A DNA stretch of 31,088 nucleotides, taken from assembly GCA_029974875.1 (NCBI GenBank), contig JARKQP010000447.1, positions 1 to 31,088 on the forward strand, read 5' to 3'. Below the pieces are notes generated by a model. That model was given only the letters and a program-made list of their open reading frames with translations. It was not told the origin of the DNA and made no database searches. The position numbers were made by a program, and so were the translations under genes. This document shows, piece after piece, positions 12,987 to 21,282 of this stretch; position 1 is the first letter of the stretch, and every line of letters starts with the position of its first letter. The DNA is from Mobilitalea sp. Its GTDB lineage: Bacteria > Bacillota_A > Clostridia > Lachnospirales > Lachnospiraceae.

Positions 12987-13604
12987 TTAATCAACTCGGC
13001 AAACAGCCCGAACAAAGCTTGCTTCTGCTGAAATTTTCAAAGGGAACGCCATGACCTCAAAACTGTTTACATCAAGTAGATCCTGTAAATTTGTAATATT
13101 TTCTAAAACAAATATATCATTAGACAATAATGCTTTATGAATAGTAAACGGTGGAAAATCCGGGGATGGCATGTCCATACCCAACATCTTGATTTTTCTT
13201 GAAAGTAGAAAATCTGCTAATTCATCACTTACTTCCGGATGGTGTGTAAAATATTCTTCTTCGTTATAATATTTGTCAAAACCTGTGTAAAGCAGCACAA
13301 CACATCCGTCTGAAATCATTTCTTTGTAATAAGATTTCAGACGGATTGGATTTTCGCCCCGAACATCCAGCAGTACGCCCTTCCCGGCAAAATGATCAAG
13401 ATCAAAATCTGCAACAACCCTATTGTCATTTATCAGATGCATTGGTAAATCAATATGCGTACCCGTATGTAGGCATGTAGATAATAAGTATGAACAATAG
13501 TAATCTTTATCTAATGTCTTGTATTCCTGTAGGGAAGTTTTATAGTCCCCAGGATAAATTGGTGTATCTTCATTAAGAACGTGGGATATATCAATTAGTC
13601 TCAT
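12987..13604 (-). CDS. Cyclase-family protein (kynurenine-formamidase-like metal hydrolase)
   Basis: A 205-residue protein of the cyclase family (PF04199). Diagnostic motifs are LIDISHVLNEDTPIYPGD at residues 3-20 and the metal-binding HTGTHID at 46-52, followed by DLPMH. Members are Zn/Mn hydrolases such as bacterial kynurenine formamidase or isatin hydrolase. No kyn genes are nearby, so the substrate is open. AGGAG about 8 nt upstream of the ATG supports the start. Length is normal for the family. Confidence 0.88.
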   Translation of the reverse strand: MRLIDISHVLNEDTPIYPGDYKTSLQEYKTLDKDYYCSYLLSTCLHTGTHIDLPMHLINDNRVVADFDLDHFAGKGVLLDVRGENPIRLKSYYKEMISDGCVVLLYTGFDKYYNEEEYFTHHPEVSDELADFLLSRKIKMLGMDMPSPDFPPFTIHKALLSNDIFVLENITNLQDLLDVNSFEVMAFPLKISAEASFVRAVCRVD

Positions 13605-14200
13605 TGTTCAATTCTCCTTTCTATCAATAATAAGACCAGCTATTCTATTTGCATCAATAGATGTTGTCGCCAATTTTACAATCAGCAGAAAGAGTTTTCA
13701 TTTTTGAAAATCCCGATATTAAATAATCCGATATTAAATATTTCAGTTATACGTTCCAATTTCTCATCAACGGGAAAAGCAGGCCTATGATGCATATAAA
13801 AATTATACCTCAATTTTACAATTATACAAATATTTTTAAAGATATTGTCCAGAAATATTAGCAACTATTCTACTTCATGGCAATCATTTTAATAAAGCAT
13901 AATATATCTGGTGCATTACGTTCAATTACGCTATTATTTAAACGATTCGCGTGTCGGTATAATCACAATTAGTTTGTGGACATACCCTCTTCTATTTTGT
14001 ACCTGGTATGCTACAGTGATATCTTACCAATAATGACATTAACCCCGGGTGTGAATAAGCTCTAGTAGTCTATAGGCTTTTTATGATAAAATAAAAATTG
14101 ATTGGGATCTTGACTATGATCCATAGAGCGGTCCGACAATTAGTACTCCTGTAACAGTTATAAATCAAAGCAAATCTGAAGTAAATATGGAGGTGCGTAT
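13605..14200. other. Intergenic region without a supported gene
   Basis: About 600 nt, very AT-rich. A direct repeat CCGATATTAAATA occurs twice 15 bp apart (13713-13725 and 13728-13740). A 60-codon minus frame at 13682-13864 has no ribosome site and no recognisable content. The right end holds the leader and ribosome site of the MerR gene. Confidence 0.5.
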
Positions 14201-15019
14201 ATGTTCAAAATAGGTGAATTTTCCAAATTAACACAAGTGTCAATCCGGATGTTACGATACTACGATGAAATGGGATTATTAACGCCTGCTGAAACAGATA
14301 AGTTTACAAATTACAGGTTATATTCCATAGAGCAAATTCCTGTCTTAAATAAAATAATATTTTTGCGGGATTTAGGATTTAACGTTTCTGAAATTGCGGT
14401 TGCACTTGATCATTGGGATGATGAATTTATAACGGATCAGCTTGATAAGAAACATGTAGAAATTGAGAACATGATTAAGGCCGAGCAGGATAAGCTATCT
14501 AAAATTGAACTGGCGAAAAGGGATATCCGGCAGGAAAAGATAACGATACATTACAATGTTTCCATTAAATCCATACCCAGTTATCAGGTATTTTCTTTAA
14601 GGCGGGTTGTACCTGATTATTATGCCGAGGGTCAATTGTGGAAGGAAATGTCGGCTTTTGCAGACGAAAATAATATTTCCGTTTCAAACAATACCTTTAC
14701 CATTTATCACGACACAGATTATAGGGAAACAGACGTTGATATTGAAATATGCGCTCCCGTGGCCCGGATCGGAACAGATATGGGTGGTTTTACCTATCGG
14801 AATACAGATCCTGTGCCAATTATGGCATGTACTATGGTATATGGGTCTTTTAAAAACATTGCGGGTGCGTACCTTGCCTTTGCAAGCTGGTTGCAAGTAC
14901 ATAGCCAATACAAAATGGGTGGACCGAGCAGGCAAATTGTTCATCGTGGGCCATGGAATGAGGAAAACCCGGACAAGTACCTGACCGAAATTCAAATACC
15001 GTTGGAAAAGATAGACTAA
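14201..15019 (+). CDS. MerR-family regulator with GyrI-like effector-binding domain
   Basis: A 272-residue protein of BltR/BmrR layout. Residues 1-70 are the MerR winged helix (FKIGEFSKLTQVSIRMLRYY, then DEMGLLTPAETDKFTNYRLY). Residues 75-115 are the dimerising coiled coil. Residues 120-272 are a GyrI-like domain that binds small, often cationic or amphipathic, molecules (SIPSYQVFSLRRVVPDYYAEG; MVYGSFKNIAGAYLAFASWL). GGAGGT lies 8 nt before the ATG. It is followed after about 40 nt by a promoter with the 19-bp spacer of MerR-activated promoters, which leads into the TrmO-family gene; control of that gene, not only of itself, is likely. Confidence 0.92.
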   Translation: MFKIGEFSKLTQVSIRMLRYYDEMGLLTPAETDKFTNYRLYSIEQIPVLNKIIFLRDLGFNVSEIAVALDHWDDEFITDQLDKKHVEIENMIKAEQDKLSKIELAKRDIRQEKITIHYNVSIKSIPSYQVFSLRRVVPDYYAEGQLWKEMSAFADENNISVSNNTFTIYHDTDYRETDVDIEICAPVARIGTDMGGFTYRNTDPVPIMACTMVYGSFKNIAGAYLAFASWLQVHSQYKMGGPSRQIVHRGPWNEENPDKYLTEIQIPLEKID

Positions 15020-15057
15020 AAAATGTTTTAAAGATTTTGCAAGACGTCTTTTTGCTA

Positions 15058-15088
15058 TTGACTCTCACATGATGTGAGGGTCTACACT
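15058..15088 (+). promoter_or_regulatory. MerR-type promoter, 19-bp spacer, upstream of the TrmO-family gene
   Basis: TTGACT (15058-15063) and TACACT (15083-15088) are separated by 19 bp, longer than normal, as in MerR-activated promoters. The spacer lies in a dyad, GACTCTCACAT-G-ATGTGAGGGTC (15060-15082), 10 of 11 positions paired. The upstream gene is a MerR protein. Confidence 0.85.
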
Positions 15089-15129
15089 GAATTTGCAAGT
15101 TAATCAAATTAATCATGGAGGTATGCACT

Positions 15130-15606
15130 ATGCAGAATTTTGAGGTAAACCCCATCGGTAAGATCAACATAAACGATGACGGAATGTTCATTGAGCTTGA
15201 GCCAAAGTTTATCCCTGCGTTACAAGCATTAAACGGGTTTAGCCATATCAATGTTATCTGGTGGTTCAGTGAGTTTGACAGCGAGAAAGCAAGGGGTACA
15301 CTTGAAGCGTCACAGCCATATAAAAAGGCTCCGCCTGTAATGGGGATATTTGCTACAAGGTCGCCTATCCGCCCAAATCCTATTGCACTGACTACGGCAC
15401 AGGTTATTTATACTGACTTTTCAAAGGGAATCATCCAAATTGCCTATATTGACGCTAATGATGGAACGCCAGTGCTTGACATAAAGCCGTATACGCCAAG
15501 CCTTGATAGGGTTGAAAATCCCGTCGTACCGGAATGGTGCAGTCATTGGCCTAAAAGTTTAGATGAATCTGGGGATTTTGATTGGGGGAACGAATTTAAT
15601 TTTTGA
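15130..15606 (+). CDS. TrmO/YaeB-family tRNA methyltransferase-like protein
   Basis: A 158-residue protein of the TrmO (UPF0066) fold: VNPIGKI at the N-terminus, LNGFSHINVIWWF, GIFATRSPIRPNPIALTTAQ (the SAM/tRNA-binding signature) and DANDGTPVLDIKPYTP. TrmO methylates t6A37 of some tRNAs using SAM. This copy is single-domain and short, as many clostridial paralogues are. The ATG at 15130 is chosen because GGAGGT lies 7 nt upstream; an in-frame ATG at 15115 overlaps that site. It is placed behind a MerR-type promoter, unusual for a housekeeping tRNA enzyme, so it may act on a small molecule or be induced by stress. Confidence 0.85.
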   Translation: MQNFEVNPIGKININDDGMFIELEPKFIPALQALNGFSHINVIWWFSEFDSEKARGTLEASQPYKKAPPVMGIFATRSPIRPNPIALTTAQVIYTDFSKGIIQIAYIDANDGTPVLDIKPYTPSLDRVENPVVPEWCSHWPKSLDESGDFDWGNEFNF

Positions 15607-15712
15607 TATCCCGTGCCGCTCCATATGATAATGGATAACATAAGCCGGACAAGCTTGACAGTTATACCTAAGAAAAAGGTTAAATTGCCTGCTTATGAAG
15701 TGACAGGTTAAT

Positions 15713-15751
15713 AATTGAAGTGGCAAAATTTTAATTGAAATGGCAGATTTT
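15713..15751. repeat. Two tandem 19-20 bp units, possible IS-end remnant
   Basis: AATTGAAGTGGCAAAATTTT (15713-15732) is followed by AATTGAAATGGCAGATTTT (15733-15751). Tandem imperfect end repeats of this kind occur at termini of IS21-like elements, but no transposase fragment is convincing here. Confidence 0.3.
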
Positions 15752-15772
15752 AATAATAGGTCACTTTTAGGA

Positions 15773-15804
15773 GCTCTCCAACGGCAGCTATGCAGTTGGA
15801 GAGC
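15773..15804. terminator. Terminator between convergent genes
   Basis: GCTCTCCAAC (15773-15782) and GTTGGAGAGC (15795-15804) form a perfect 10-bp stem with a 12-nt loop, followed by CTTTAT on the plus strand. It lies between the TrmO-family gene and the convergent hydrolase gene. Confidence 0.7.
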
Positions 15805-15830
15805 CTTTATGCTTAGAGATGTGCAAGAAG

Positions 15831-17222
15831 CTATTCCCCATATACTCCTTCAGAAGAAAATTTCCCGTCTCCCTTTAATACATCATCAAAAAACTCCAGT
15901 ATAAGCCTATTTTCAAGCCTGATACTCTCCTTCGCGTCAACCTTATCTCCCTCCCCGTTTAATAAATAAGCAAGAAAAGGGGAAGATAGGGACAGGTCTG
16001 TAAGGGTCAGGTGCTTTGTACCCTTCAGGTATACATCATAGCTTTCCGCACATATCTGGTCCGAAATTTTATTGCCCGCATATACCCCTGTATCCGTGCC
16101 GTCCTGCAGCTGCACCCATACCTGGTCGGAATAGATATTAAGGATCGGCGTGTCATAGGGCTTCCTGACCGCAACAAATTCGTCTGCACCGGCATCATAG
16201 ACCATCTCGCTAAAATACGGACCGTCAATATTAATCACTGCATTCACATCGGCACGTTCCCTTCCGATCCATACGCTTGCGGCAGCACCCATGGAATGCC
16301 CGAATACACCGATTTTATTGCTATCAATGATTTGATATAGCTTCATCCTGCCATCCTGTTGGGTCTGCAGGGAGTTCGCATCCTCTTCCGGTTCTGCATC
16401 TGCCGGTGCCGGATCAGCCAAAGCTGAGCTTTGCGAAACATTTTCCAGGATGGTATCAATCGTGAAATTAATGTCTTCCGTTCTGATTTTCATCCATTTC
16501 TCTATGAGCCCATATACCTCTTCCTTGGTATAATAGTCATCTTTATTGGAATTGACCACCTCGTTCATATATGCCCGGTTGACAGTTACCACATGCCCAT
16601 CCTCTGCTTTGGTATAAAAGGAATGCCCCGGATGATCAATGGAGCAAACCACATAACCATGGCTGGCCAGCTCTTCAAAGGCAGAAAAATTACTGTCCCT
16701 GATGCCAAATGCACCATGTGAAAAGACCAGCAGCGGATATTTTCCGTCCGCATTCTCCGGATACCAGAAGCCAAGATTCACCTGTCGTTTACCACCCGTA
16801 AAATAATCCGTAATAGTATCGCTTGTATAAGTAAATTCTGCCGTGGCGACACCGAATTTTCCTGTGGGCTCCGGTTCTTCATACTGGGGGAAAAGAAAAG
16901 CCGGAACAAGTGCCACTGCGGACAGCAAAATCATGGAAAATGCTTTCAAGATGATATTTCTCCGGCTGAATTTTCTTATTTTTCTTTTGGATATAATTAA
17001 AACATATGCCCCTCTGACCGCCAGGAATAACAATAAAGCTCCCAGAAGGTACCAGCGCATATCCCAAACTATTATTTTCGTCACACAAAGTATTAGAAAC
17101 ATTATAAAGGCTGCCAGGCGTAAATAGCACCTTACCATTACGTTTGCGCCTTTTGTCCTTAGACAATAGATTGCAAATGCGATCTCAAATACTAAAAAAA
17201 ATATAAATATTATGTTTGCCAT
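15831..17222 (-). CDS. Membrane-anchored alpha/beta hydrolase (PAF-acetylhydrolase-like)
   Basis: A 463-residue protein. Residues 1-112 contain four membrane segments (about 1-20, 34-52, 57-78, 92-112). The rest is an alpha/beta hydrolase outside the membrane: oxyanion segment FSHGAFG (167-173), nucleophile elbow GHSMG with Ser310, and a late histidine in KGTKHLTL. Layout and LGFWYPENADGKYPLLVFSH resemble PAF-acetylhydrolase/dienelactone hydrolase-like lipases. An acidic, Ala/Pro-rich insert (about 262-290) precedes the elbow. No clear ribosome site sits close to the ATG, but the hydrophobic N-terminus supports this start. The substrate is probably an ester or lipid at the cell surface. Confidence 0.85.
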   Translation of the reverse strand: MANIIFIFFLVFEIAFAIYCLRTKGANVMVRCYLRLAAFIMFLILCVTKIIVWDMRWYLLGALLLFLAVRGAYVLIISKRKIRKFSRRNIILKAFSMILLSAVALVPAFLFPQYEEPEPTGKFGVATAEFTYTSDTITDYFTGGKRQVNLGFWYPENADGKYPLLVFSHGAFGIRDSNFSAFEELASHGYVVCSIDHPGHSFYTKAEDGHVVTVNRAYMNEVVNSNKDDYYTKEEVYGLIEKWMKIRTEDINFTIDTILENVSQSSALADPAPADAEPEEDANSLQTQQDGRMKLYQIIDSNKIGVFGHSMGAAASVWIGRERADVNAVINIDGPYFSEMVYDAGADEFVAVRKPYDTPILNIYSDQVWVQLQDGTDTGVYAGNKISDQICAESYDVYLKGTKHLTLTDLSLSSPFLAYLLNGEGDKVDAKESIRLENRLILEFFDDVLKGDGKFSSEGVYGE

Positions 17223-17388
17223 AGTGATCCTCTCATCTTCCTTATAATTCTATGCATAAAATAACATACAGAAAATAGAAAGTAAATATAGGGATGCCCA
17301 TGTTGATGCTGCGGGCTGATAAGCTGTATCAAATGGGCGGTAAGCTGTAAGACCCTTCTGCAAATGCGAAACTTATTCCATATTAGGC

Positions 17389-17811
17389 TTATTCTTTTCT
17401 TCCTGACCTAAGATTCGCCAGCTGCTGGTTGATATCCTTAGCGGTTTTCCGGTCAATCAGCCAGGTAACGAATATCACAAGGACGTAAATCAATAAAACC
17501 TCCAACGCCAGCAACACGCTCTCCCTCACTTCTGATACCTGCCCCATAACATTGCCAAAGGTAATGATTACAGCCTCCAGGAGAACAAAGTGTACGACTG
17601 TACGGATGCATTTGCTTTTGTAGGATAATTCCTTCCTTGTATAATAAACAAGGGCTGGAAGATCTCCGGCAAGTGCAAATAAGGCCGATAGCAGGATTTC
17701 CCTGAAAGTAAATGCATGGGACGGATTAAGCAGTGCCGTTACTAAGATAATGGCCGTAAAAATAATAAAATAGTCCCGGACCATACTACTGAATAGATTT
17801 GTCTTTTTCAT
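17389..17811 (-). CDS. DUF3021 membrane protein, partner of the LytTR regulator
   Basis: A 140-residue protein with four membrane segments (FIIFTAIILVTALL; ILLSALFALAGDLPALVYY; VVHFVLLEAVIITFG; VLLALEVLLIYVLVIFVTWL) and a short charged tail. DUF3021 proteins are encoded directly after LytTR regulators in Firmicutes. In the streptococcal HdrRM and BrsRM systems the membrane partner holds its regulator inactive. Here the gene follows the LytTR gene by 6 nt. The signal is unknown. Confidence 0.88.
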   Translation of the reverse strand: MKKTNLFSSMVRDYFIIFTAIILVTALLNPSHAFTFREILLSALFALAGDLPALVYYTRKELSYKSKCIRTVVHFVLLEAVIITFGNVMGQVSEVRESVLLALEVLLIYVLVIFVTWLIDRKTAKDINQQLANLRSGRKE

Positions 17812-17817
17812 ATGCTA

Positions 17818-18261
17818 TCACACTCCTAACCCAATCTTGCTTTTAAGCTGTGGTACATATTGTCTGGATATGACCACTGTTTCCTTATTATCTAAAACCG
17901 CCTCAAATCTGCCGCTAATGGATGGGCGAACCAGGGTGATCTTTTCGATGTTTAATATTATTGATTTGGAACAGCGGAAGAAACGCCTATGCTCACATAA
18001 TTGCTCAAGCTCATATAGCTTTAGCTTGGATTCATAGACTTTACTTTGGCAATAAATAAAAACCTTGTTCTCTACCGCCTCAAAATAGTACACATCACCA
18101 AATAATATCCTATGTATATCATTTTGCATATAGCCAATCAGCTCCTTCTCCTGCTTTTTGAAGCTATTGACATAGGATACTATCTCATCCGTTACCTCAT
18201 GACACCGTATGAGAATCTCTTCCTCCTGCTCTTTTCCAATGGTTTCGATTGTGATTTTCAT
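17818..18261 (-). CDS. LytTR-family DNA-binding regulator
   Basis: A 147-residue protein. Residues 1-45 are an acidic N-terminal region; residues 46-146 are a LytTR domain (IHRILFGDVYYFEAVENKVF, LKLYELEQLCEHRRFFRCSK, SIILNIEKITLVRPSISGRF, VISRQYVPQLKSKIG). There is no receiver domain, so it is a one-component regulator controlled by its DUF3021 membrane partner. Two sets of short tandem repeats lie just upstream and may include its own binding sites. Confidence 0.9.
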   Translation of the reverse strand: MKITIETIGKEQEEEILIRCHEVTDEIVSYVNSFKKQEKELIGYMQNDIHRILFGDVYYFEAVENKVFIYCQSKVYESKLKLYELEQLCEHRRFFRCSKSIILNIEKITLVRPSISGRFEAVLDNKETVVISRQYVPQLKSKIGLGV

Positions 18262-18281
18262 TTTATTGTACCTTCTTGTGG

Positions 18282-18360
18282 TTAATATTGACGGTTAGTA
18301 TTGACGGTTAATGGATACCCGCTCTTTTTATGGATAGTAACTATTTATGGATACTAACTA
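18282..18360. repeat. Two short tandem repeats upstream of the LytTR gene
   Basis: TTAATATTGACGG and TTAGTATTGACGG are adjacent (18282-18294, 18295-18307). Then TTTATGGATAGTAACTA and TTTATGGATACTAACTA are adjacent (18327-18343, 18344-18360). They fill the gap before the LytTR gene. The first set, read on the minus strand (ACCGTCAAT), resembles a LytTR half-site, but its 13-bp period is shorter than usual. Confidence 0.6.
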
Positions 18361-18386
18361 TTTTTATGATTCGTTGTGTGGATCTC

Positions 18387-18773
18387 TCATTCATGCAATT
18401 CCAGCGGTAATCCATCCGGATCTTTAAAAAATGTCATTTTCTTGTTCGTATAGGTATCCATTCTAACCGGTTCACATTCGATACCCATGTCATTTAACTG
18501 GACTATGGTTTCTTCGATATTAGTTACCTTAAATGCCAAATGCCGTAACCCGCATGCCTCGGGATTATTAACGCGCTTTGGCGGATTGGGCATGCTAAAT
18601 ATCTCAAGCTCACAATCGCCCAGGGCTACATCTAGCTTATAGCTCTTCCTTTCTTCCTGGTAATTTTCACGTATGGCAGTGAAGCCTAATTTGTTTACAT
18701 AAAAATCCTTTGATTTTTCGTAGTCTGATACGATAATTGCTACATGATGTATCTGGTTTAGCTTTAATTTCAT
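18387..18773 (-). CDS. VOC-family (glyoxalase-like) protein
   Basis: A 128-residue single-domain protein with the two beta-alpha-beta-beta-beta modules of the vicinal oxygen chelate fold: LNQIHHVAIIVSDYEKSKDF then YVNKLGF (module 1) and GLRHLAFKVTNIEETIVQLN then FFKDPDGLPLELHE (module 2). H9/H10, H76-type and the terminal E residues would bind a metal. It resembles the SMU_1112c/YaeR-like VOC proteins more than true glyoxalase I. It may act on aldehydes or antibiotics; the substrate is unknown. Confidence 0.87.
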   Translation of the reverse strand: MKLKLNQIHHVAIIVSDYEKSKDFYVNKLGFTAIRENYQEERKSYKLDVALGDCELEIFSMPNPPKRVNNPEACGLRHLAFKVTNIEETIVQLNDMGIECEPVRMDTYTNKKMTFFKDPDGLPLELHE

Positions 18774-18848
18774 TTTGAATCTCCCACATTTATAGTCTTT
18801 AGTCTTTTATAATTTACTTCTGTATAATTTTCGTTTTTTGTAATTTGG

Positions 18849-18896
18849 CTCTCTAAAATTTCAGCTCTTTAGAATTTCGGCCTCTTAGAATTTCCG
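18849..18896. repeat. Three tandem 16-bp degenerate repeats
   Basis: CTCTCTAAAATTTCAG (18849-18864), CTCTTTAGAATTTCGG (18865-18880) and CCTCTTAGAATTTCCG (18881-18896) follow one another; more diverged copies may extend to the left (TATAATTTTCG, TGTAATTTGG). They lie between the VOC gene and the HAD gene, both of which point away. Confidence 0.6.
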
Positions 18897-19058
18897 CAAT
18901 TTTGCTTTACTACAATTTAATCTTTTAAATTAGTTTACATAATAATATTCTGTCTATACATATAATTAAACCTTTACATTCCTATCACGTGATGTTATAT
19001 TAATGCTAGCATTTTCAGACCACTAACAGAAGAATCATCAAAAATAACGGAGAATATT

Positions 19059-19865
19059 ATGATCAAATTAATTGCAACTGACATCGACGGTACCCTACTG
19101 CGCAGCGACCGCACTCACTCCGGTGAGCTGCCTGCCATATTACATACCTTGAAGGAAAATAACATCCTATTTTCCCTTGCCAGCGGAAGACCCTATCTGT
19201 CTCTCTTAAACTCTTTCAGCATCGATACATCGAATATACTTTTCATCGCCGAAAATGGTTCCCATGTGGTTTACCAGAATAAAATTCTGACGATCCATAC
19301 GCTGGACTCGGATACTATTACAAGGCTGGCGAATGTCACAAGGAAAATACCGAAAGCCTACTCCGTCCTGTGTACTCCGGAAGGCGCTTATATAGAGGAG
19401 GATGATCCGGACTTCATTAAGGAATTAGAAAATTACTATTTCAAGTATACCCTCGTGCCGGATGTAACAAAAGTTCAATCCAATGTAGTGAAATATTCCG
19501 TATGTGACCTTGCCGGTGCAGAACAAAACAGCTATCTCGGCTTTGACGATTTTAAATCCACCCTGCAGGTCAGCCTTGCAGGCCACTCATGGCTCGATAT
19601 AATGATAAAGGGTGTGAATAAGGGGAACGCCATCCAGGAGCTTCAAGCCTCTTTGAACATAACGGAACAGGAAACCATGGTATTTGGGGATTATTTAAAT
19701 GATCTGGAAATGATGAAAAGTGCATATTACAGCTATGCTATGGAAAATGCACATCCCGAGCTTTTGGAAGCTGCCCGGTTTAAAGCCCCAAGTAACAATG
19801 ACGATGGTGTTGTCCTTAAAATCAAAGAAATGTTAAATAATAATTTGGTTCCTCTTGATATATAA
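19059..19865 (+). CDS. Cof-type HAD-superfamily phosphatase
   Basis: A 268-residue HAD type IIB hydrolase. Motif I is ATDIDGTLL (catalytic D8 and D10), motif II is SLASGRP, motif III lysine is in GVNKGNAI and motif IV is VFGDYLNDLEMM. The cap between motifs II and III is the alpha/beta cap of the Cof family, which dephosphorylates sugar phosphates, pyridoxal phosphate or flavin precursors. GGAGAA lies 7 nt before the ATG. It stands alone on the plus strand and ends just before a tandem-repeat array. Confidence 0.92.
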   Translation: MIKLIATDIDGTLLRSDRTHSGELPAILHTLKENNILFSLASGRPYLSLLNSFSIDTSNILFIAENGSHVVYQNKILTIHTLDSDTITRLANVTRKIPKAYSVLCTPEGAYIEEDDPDFIKELENYYFKYTLVPDVTKVQSNVVKYSVCDLAGAEQNSYLGFDDFKSTLQVSLAGHSWLDIMIKGVNKGNAIQELQASLNITEQETMVFGDYLNDLEMMKSAYYSYAMENAHPELLEAARFKAPSNNDDGVVLKIKEMLNNNLVPLDI

Positions 19866-19883
19866 TATTACATTTTAATGAGT

Positions 19884-20031
19884 TGTGTTTCATTAATTAT
19901 ACTGTGTTTTATTAGTATACTGTGTTTCATTAGTTATACTGTGTTTCATTAGTTATACTGTATTTCATTAGTCATACTTATTTTATTAGTAGCACGTATT
20001 TCATTAGTAATACTGTATTTCATTCTCTTTT
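19884..20031. repeat. Tandem array of about 8 units of 18-19 bp
   Basis: Units of the type TGTGTTTCATTAGTTATAC begin at 19884, 19903, 19921, 19940, 19959, 19978, 19996 and 20014. Units 3 and 4 are identical; the others differ by 1-6 bases. The last unit runs over the stop codon of the convergent PAP2 gene. The array fills the whole gap between the HAD and PAP2 genes. Confidence 0.85.
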
Positions 20032-20562
20032 GAATTTGGACGGCTTCATTACCCAAAAGATCCCCGCTCCTATCAGGATACCTAGCATAATGCCTGCCAG
20101 TACATCGGAAGGATAATGAACCCCCAGATACATCCGTGAGAAGCCAATGCAGCCGGCAAGAAAATATCCGATGATTCCATATTTTCTTGGCAGGCAAAGC
20201 ATTATCACGGTTGCCGCCGCAAATGACGTCGTAGTATGCCCTGATGGGAAGGAATAGCTCCCCGGCTCCGGAATCAGGGCAGTTAATCCGGGCATCGCAT
20301 GAAAGGGACGGGCACGGCAGACAATCTTCTTTAGTATTTCATCTACTAAAATCGTAGAAACGATGAGGGACAATAAGATTGTTAGTCCTGATTTCCGGTA
20401 TTTCTTAACCAAAAGCAGAACAAAAGCCGTCACCAGCCAAATAAACCCTCCATCTCCCAGTCTCGTGACAAATATAAAGATAGGGTTCAGGAATGGATTC
20501 CGTACATTCTCCTGTATCCAGTATAGTATATTTTGATCCAGTTGCGTTATTAGATGCACCAT
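20020..20562 (-). CDS. PAP2-family membrane phosphatase
   Basis: A 180-residue membrane protein with the three PAP2 motifs: KKIVCRARP (K...RP), SYSFPSGHTTTSF (PSGH) and SRMYLGVHYPSDVLAG (SR...H...D). About five membrane segments surround them. Such enzymes remove phosphate from undecaprenyl pyrophosphate or phosphatidic acid at the outer face of the membrane. I chose the ATG at 20562 because GGAGG lies 8 nt upstream; an ATG 16 codons earlier has only a distant site. The gene end lies in a tandem-repeat array. The substrate (BacA-like or lipid) cannot be decided. Confidence 0.9.
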   Translation of the reverse strand: MVHLITQLDQNILYWIQENVRNPFLNPIFIFVTRLGDGGFIWLVTAFVLLLVKKYRKSGLTILLSLIVSTILVDEILKKIVCRARPFHAMPGLTALIPEPGSYSFPSGHTTTSFAAATVIMLCLPRKYGIIGYFLAGCIGFSRMYLGVHYPSDVLAGIMLGILIGAGIFWVMKPSKFKRE

Positions 20563-20820
20563 GCTGTATTCCTCCAGATCATATTCTTTATACCTCCAGT
20601 TCCAGCTCATTTCTTAAGTAAAACCTCCGGATTCGCCCAAGCAAACAAGCCTTTTTATACCTTCCATGGTGATTATTGCATATTTTTTGCATTTTGTACA
20701 GCAGGTAAAAAAGTAGAATTTTCCCGATAATGGGGCATGGTAACATTGTCACATTGACAGATGCAAATATATTGGGGCACCTCATATGATAAACTATAAA
20801 CATTTTCTGGAGGTTCTCAT

Positions 20821-21036
20821 ATGAGTAACTTACTTTCAGCTTTATCCTGTGGTTGTGATTCTAAAGAAAGCGGTATGAACCCTATGCTTATGATCATCTT
20901 ATTACTCTGCTTATGCGGTGGTGATAACGGTATACTTGGCGGCTGCGGCTGCAATGATTCCTGTGGCTGTAATAACGGACTGGATGGCATTTTGCCGCTG
21001 ATACTGATCCTTTCCATGTGCGGTGGCTCCTGCTAA
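20821..21036 (+). CDS. Small Cys/Gly-rich hydrophobic protein (71 aa)
   Basis: A 71-residue protein with two hydrophobic stretches (MNPMLMIILLLCLCGG and GILPLILILSMCGGSC) separated by a Cys/Gly/Asn-rich core (GGCGCNDSCGCNNG). It has eleven cysteines and ends in Cys. GGAGG lies 7 nt before the ATG and a very strong terminator follows, so it is a real single-gene unit. The composition resembles small sporulation or spore-coat peptides of clostridia, but I cannot name a family. Disulfide or metal cross-linking is possible. Confidence 0.7.
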   Translation: MSNLLSALSCGCDSKESGMNPMLMIILLLCLCGGDNGILGGCGCNDSCGCNNGLDGILPLILILSMCGGSC

Positions 21037-21088
21037 AGGGAGGCAGCTGCAAGAAGCACTAAATAAGATTAAGTCAACATAACATAAG

Positions 21089-21142
21089 AAGGTGATAGAC
21101 TATTTTATGGGTCATTCCATTTAATAGTCTATCACCTTTTTT
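21089..21142 (+). terminator. Strong rho-independent terminator after the Cys/Gly-rich gene
   Basis: AAGGTGATAGACTATT (21089-21104) pairs perfectly with AATAGTCTATCACCTT (21123-21138), followed by a run of T to 21142. The A tract on the left makes it partly bidirectional. Confidence 0.9.
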
Positions 21143-21282
21143 ATCCTTGATAAAACACCTTTAAGTCAGCAGTTGGCTTGCCCTTTCACAGGCCTCATAA
21201 ATGATATCATAATTTTCATCAATCTTAAAATAATGTTAACGGAGCAGGATTCTATTATAGCATTTGGTGAAACATTTATTAT

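Noticed and set aside
13682..13864. 60-codon minus-strand frame before the MerR gene
   Set aside because: No ribosome site; composition is that of translated AT-rich DNA with a short direct repeat.
19884..20031. CRISPR array
   Set aside because: The repeats are contiguous with no unique spacers and no cas genes are present.
20588..20803. 71-codon minus-strand frame upstream of PAP2
   Set aside because: No ribosome site and Cys/Met-rich noise; the region fits leader and promoter DNA of the neighbours.
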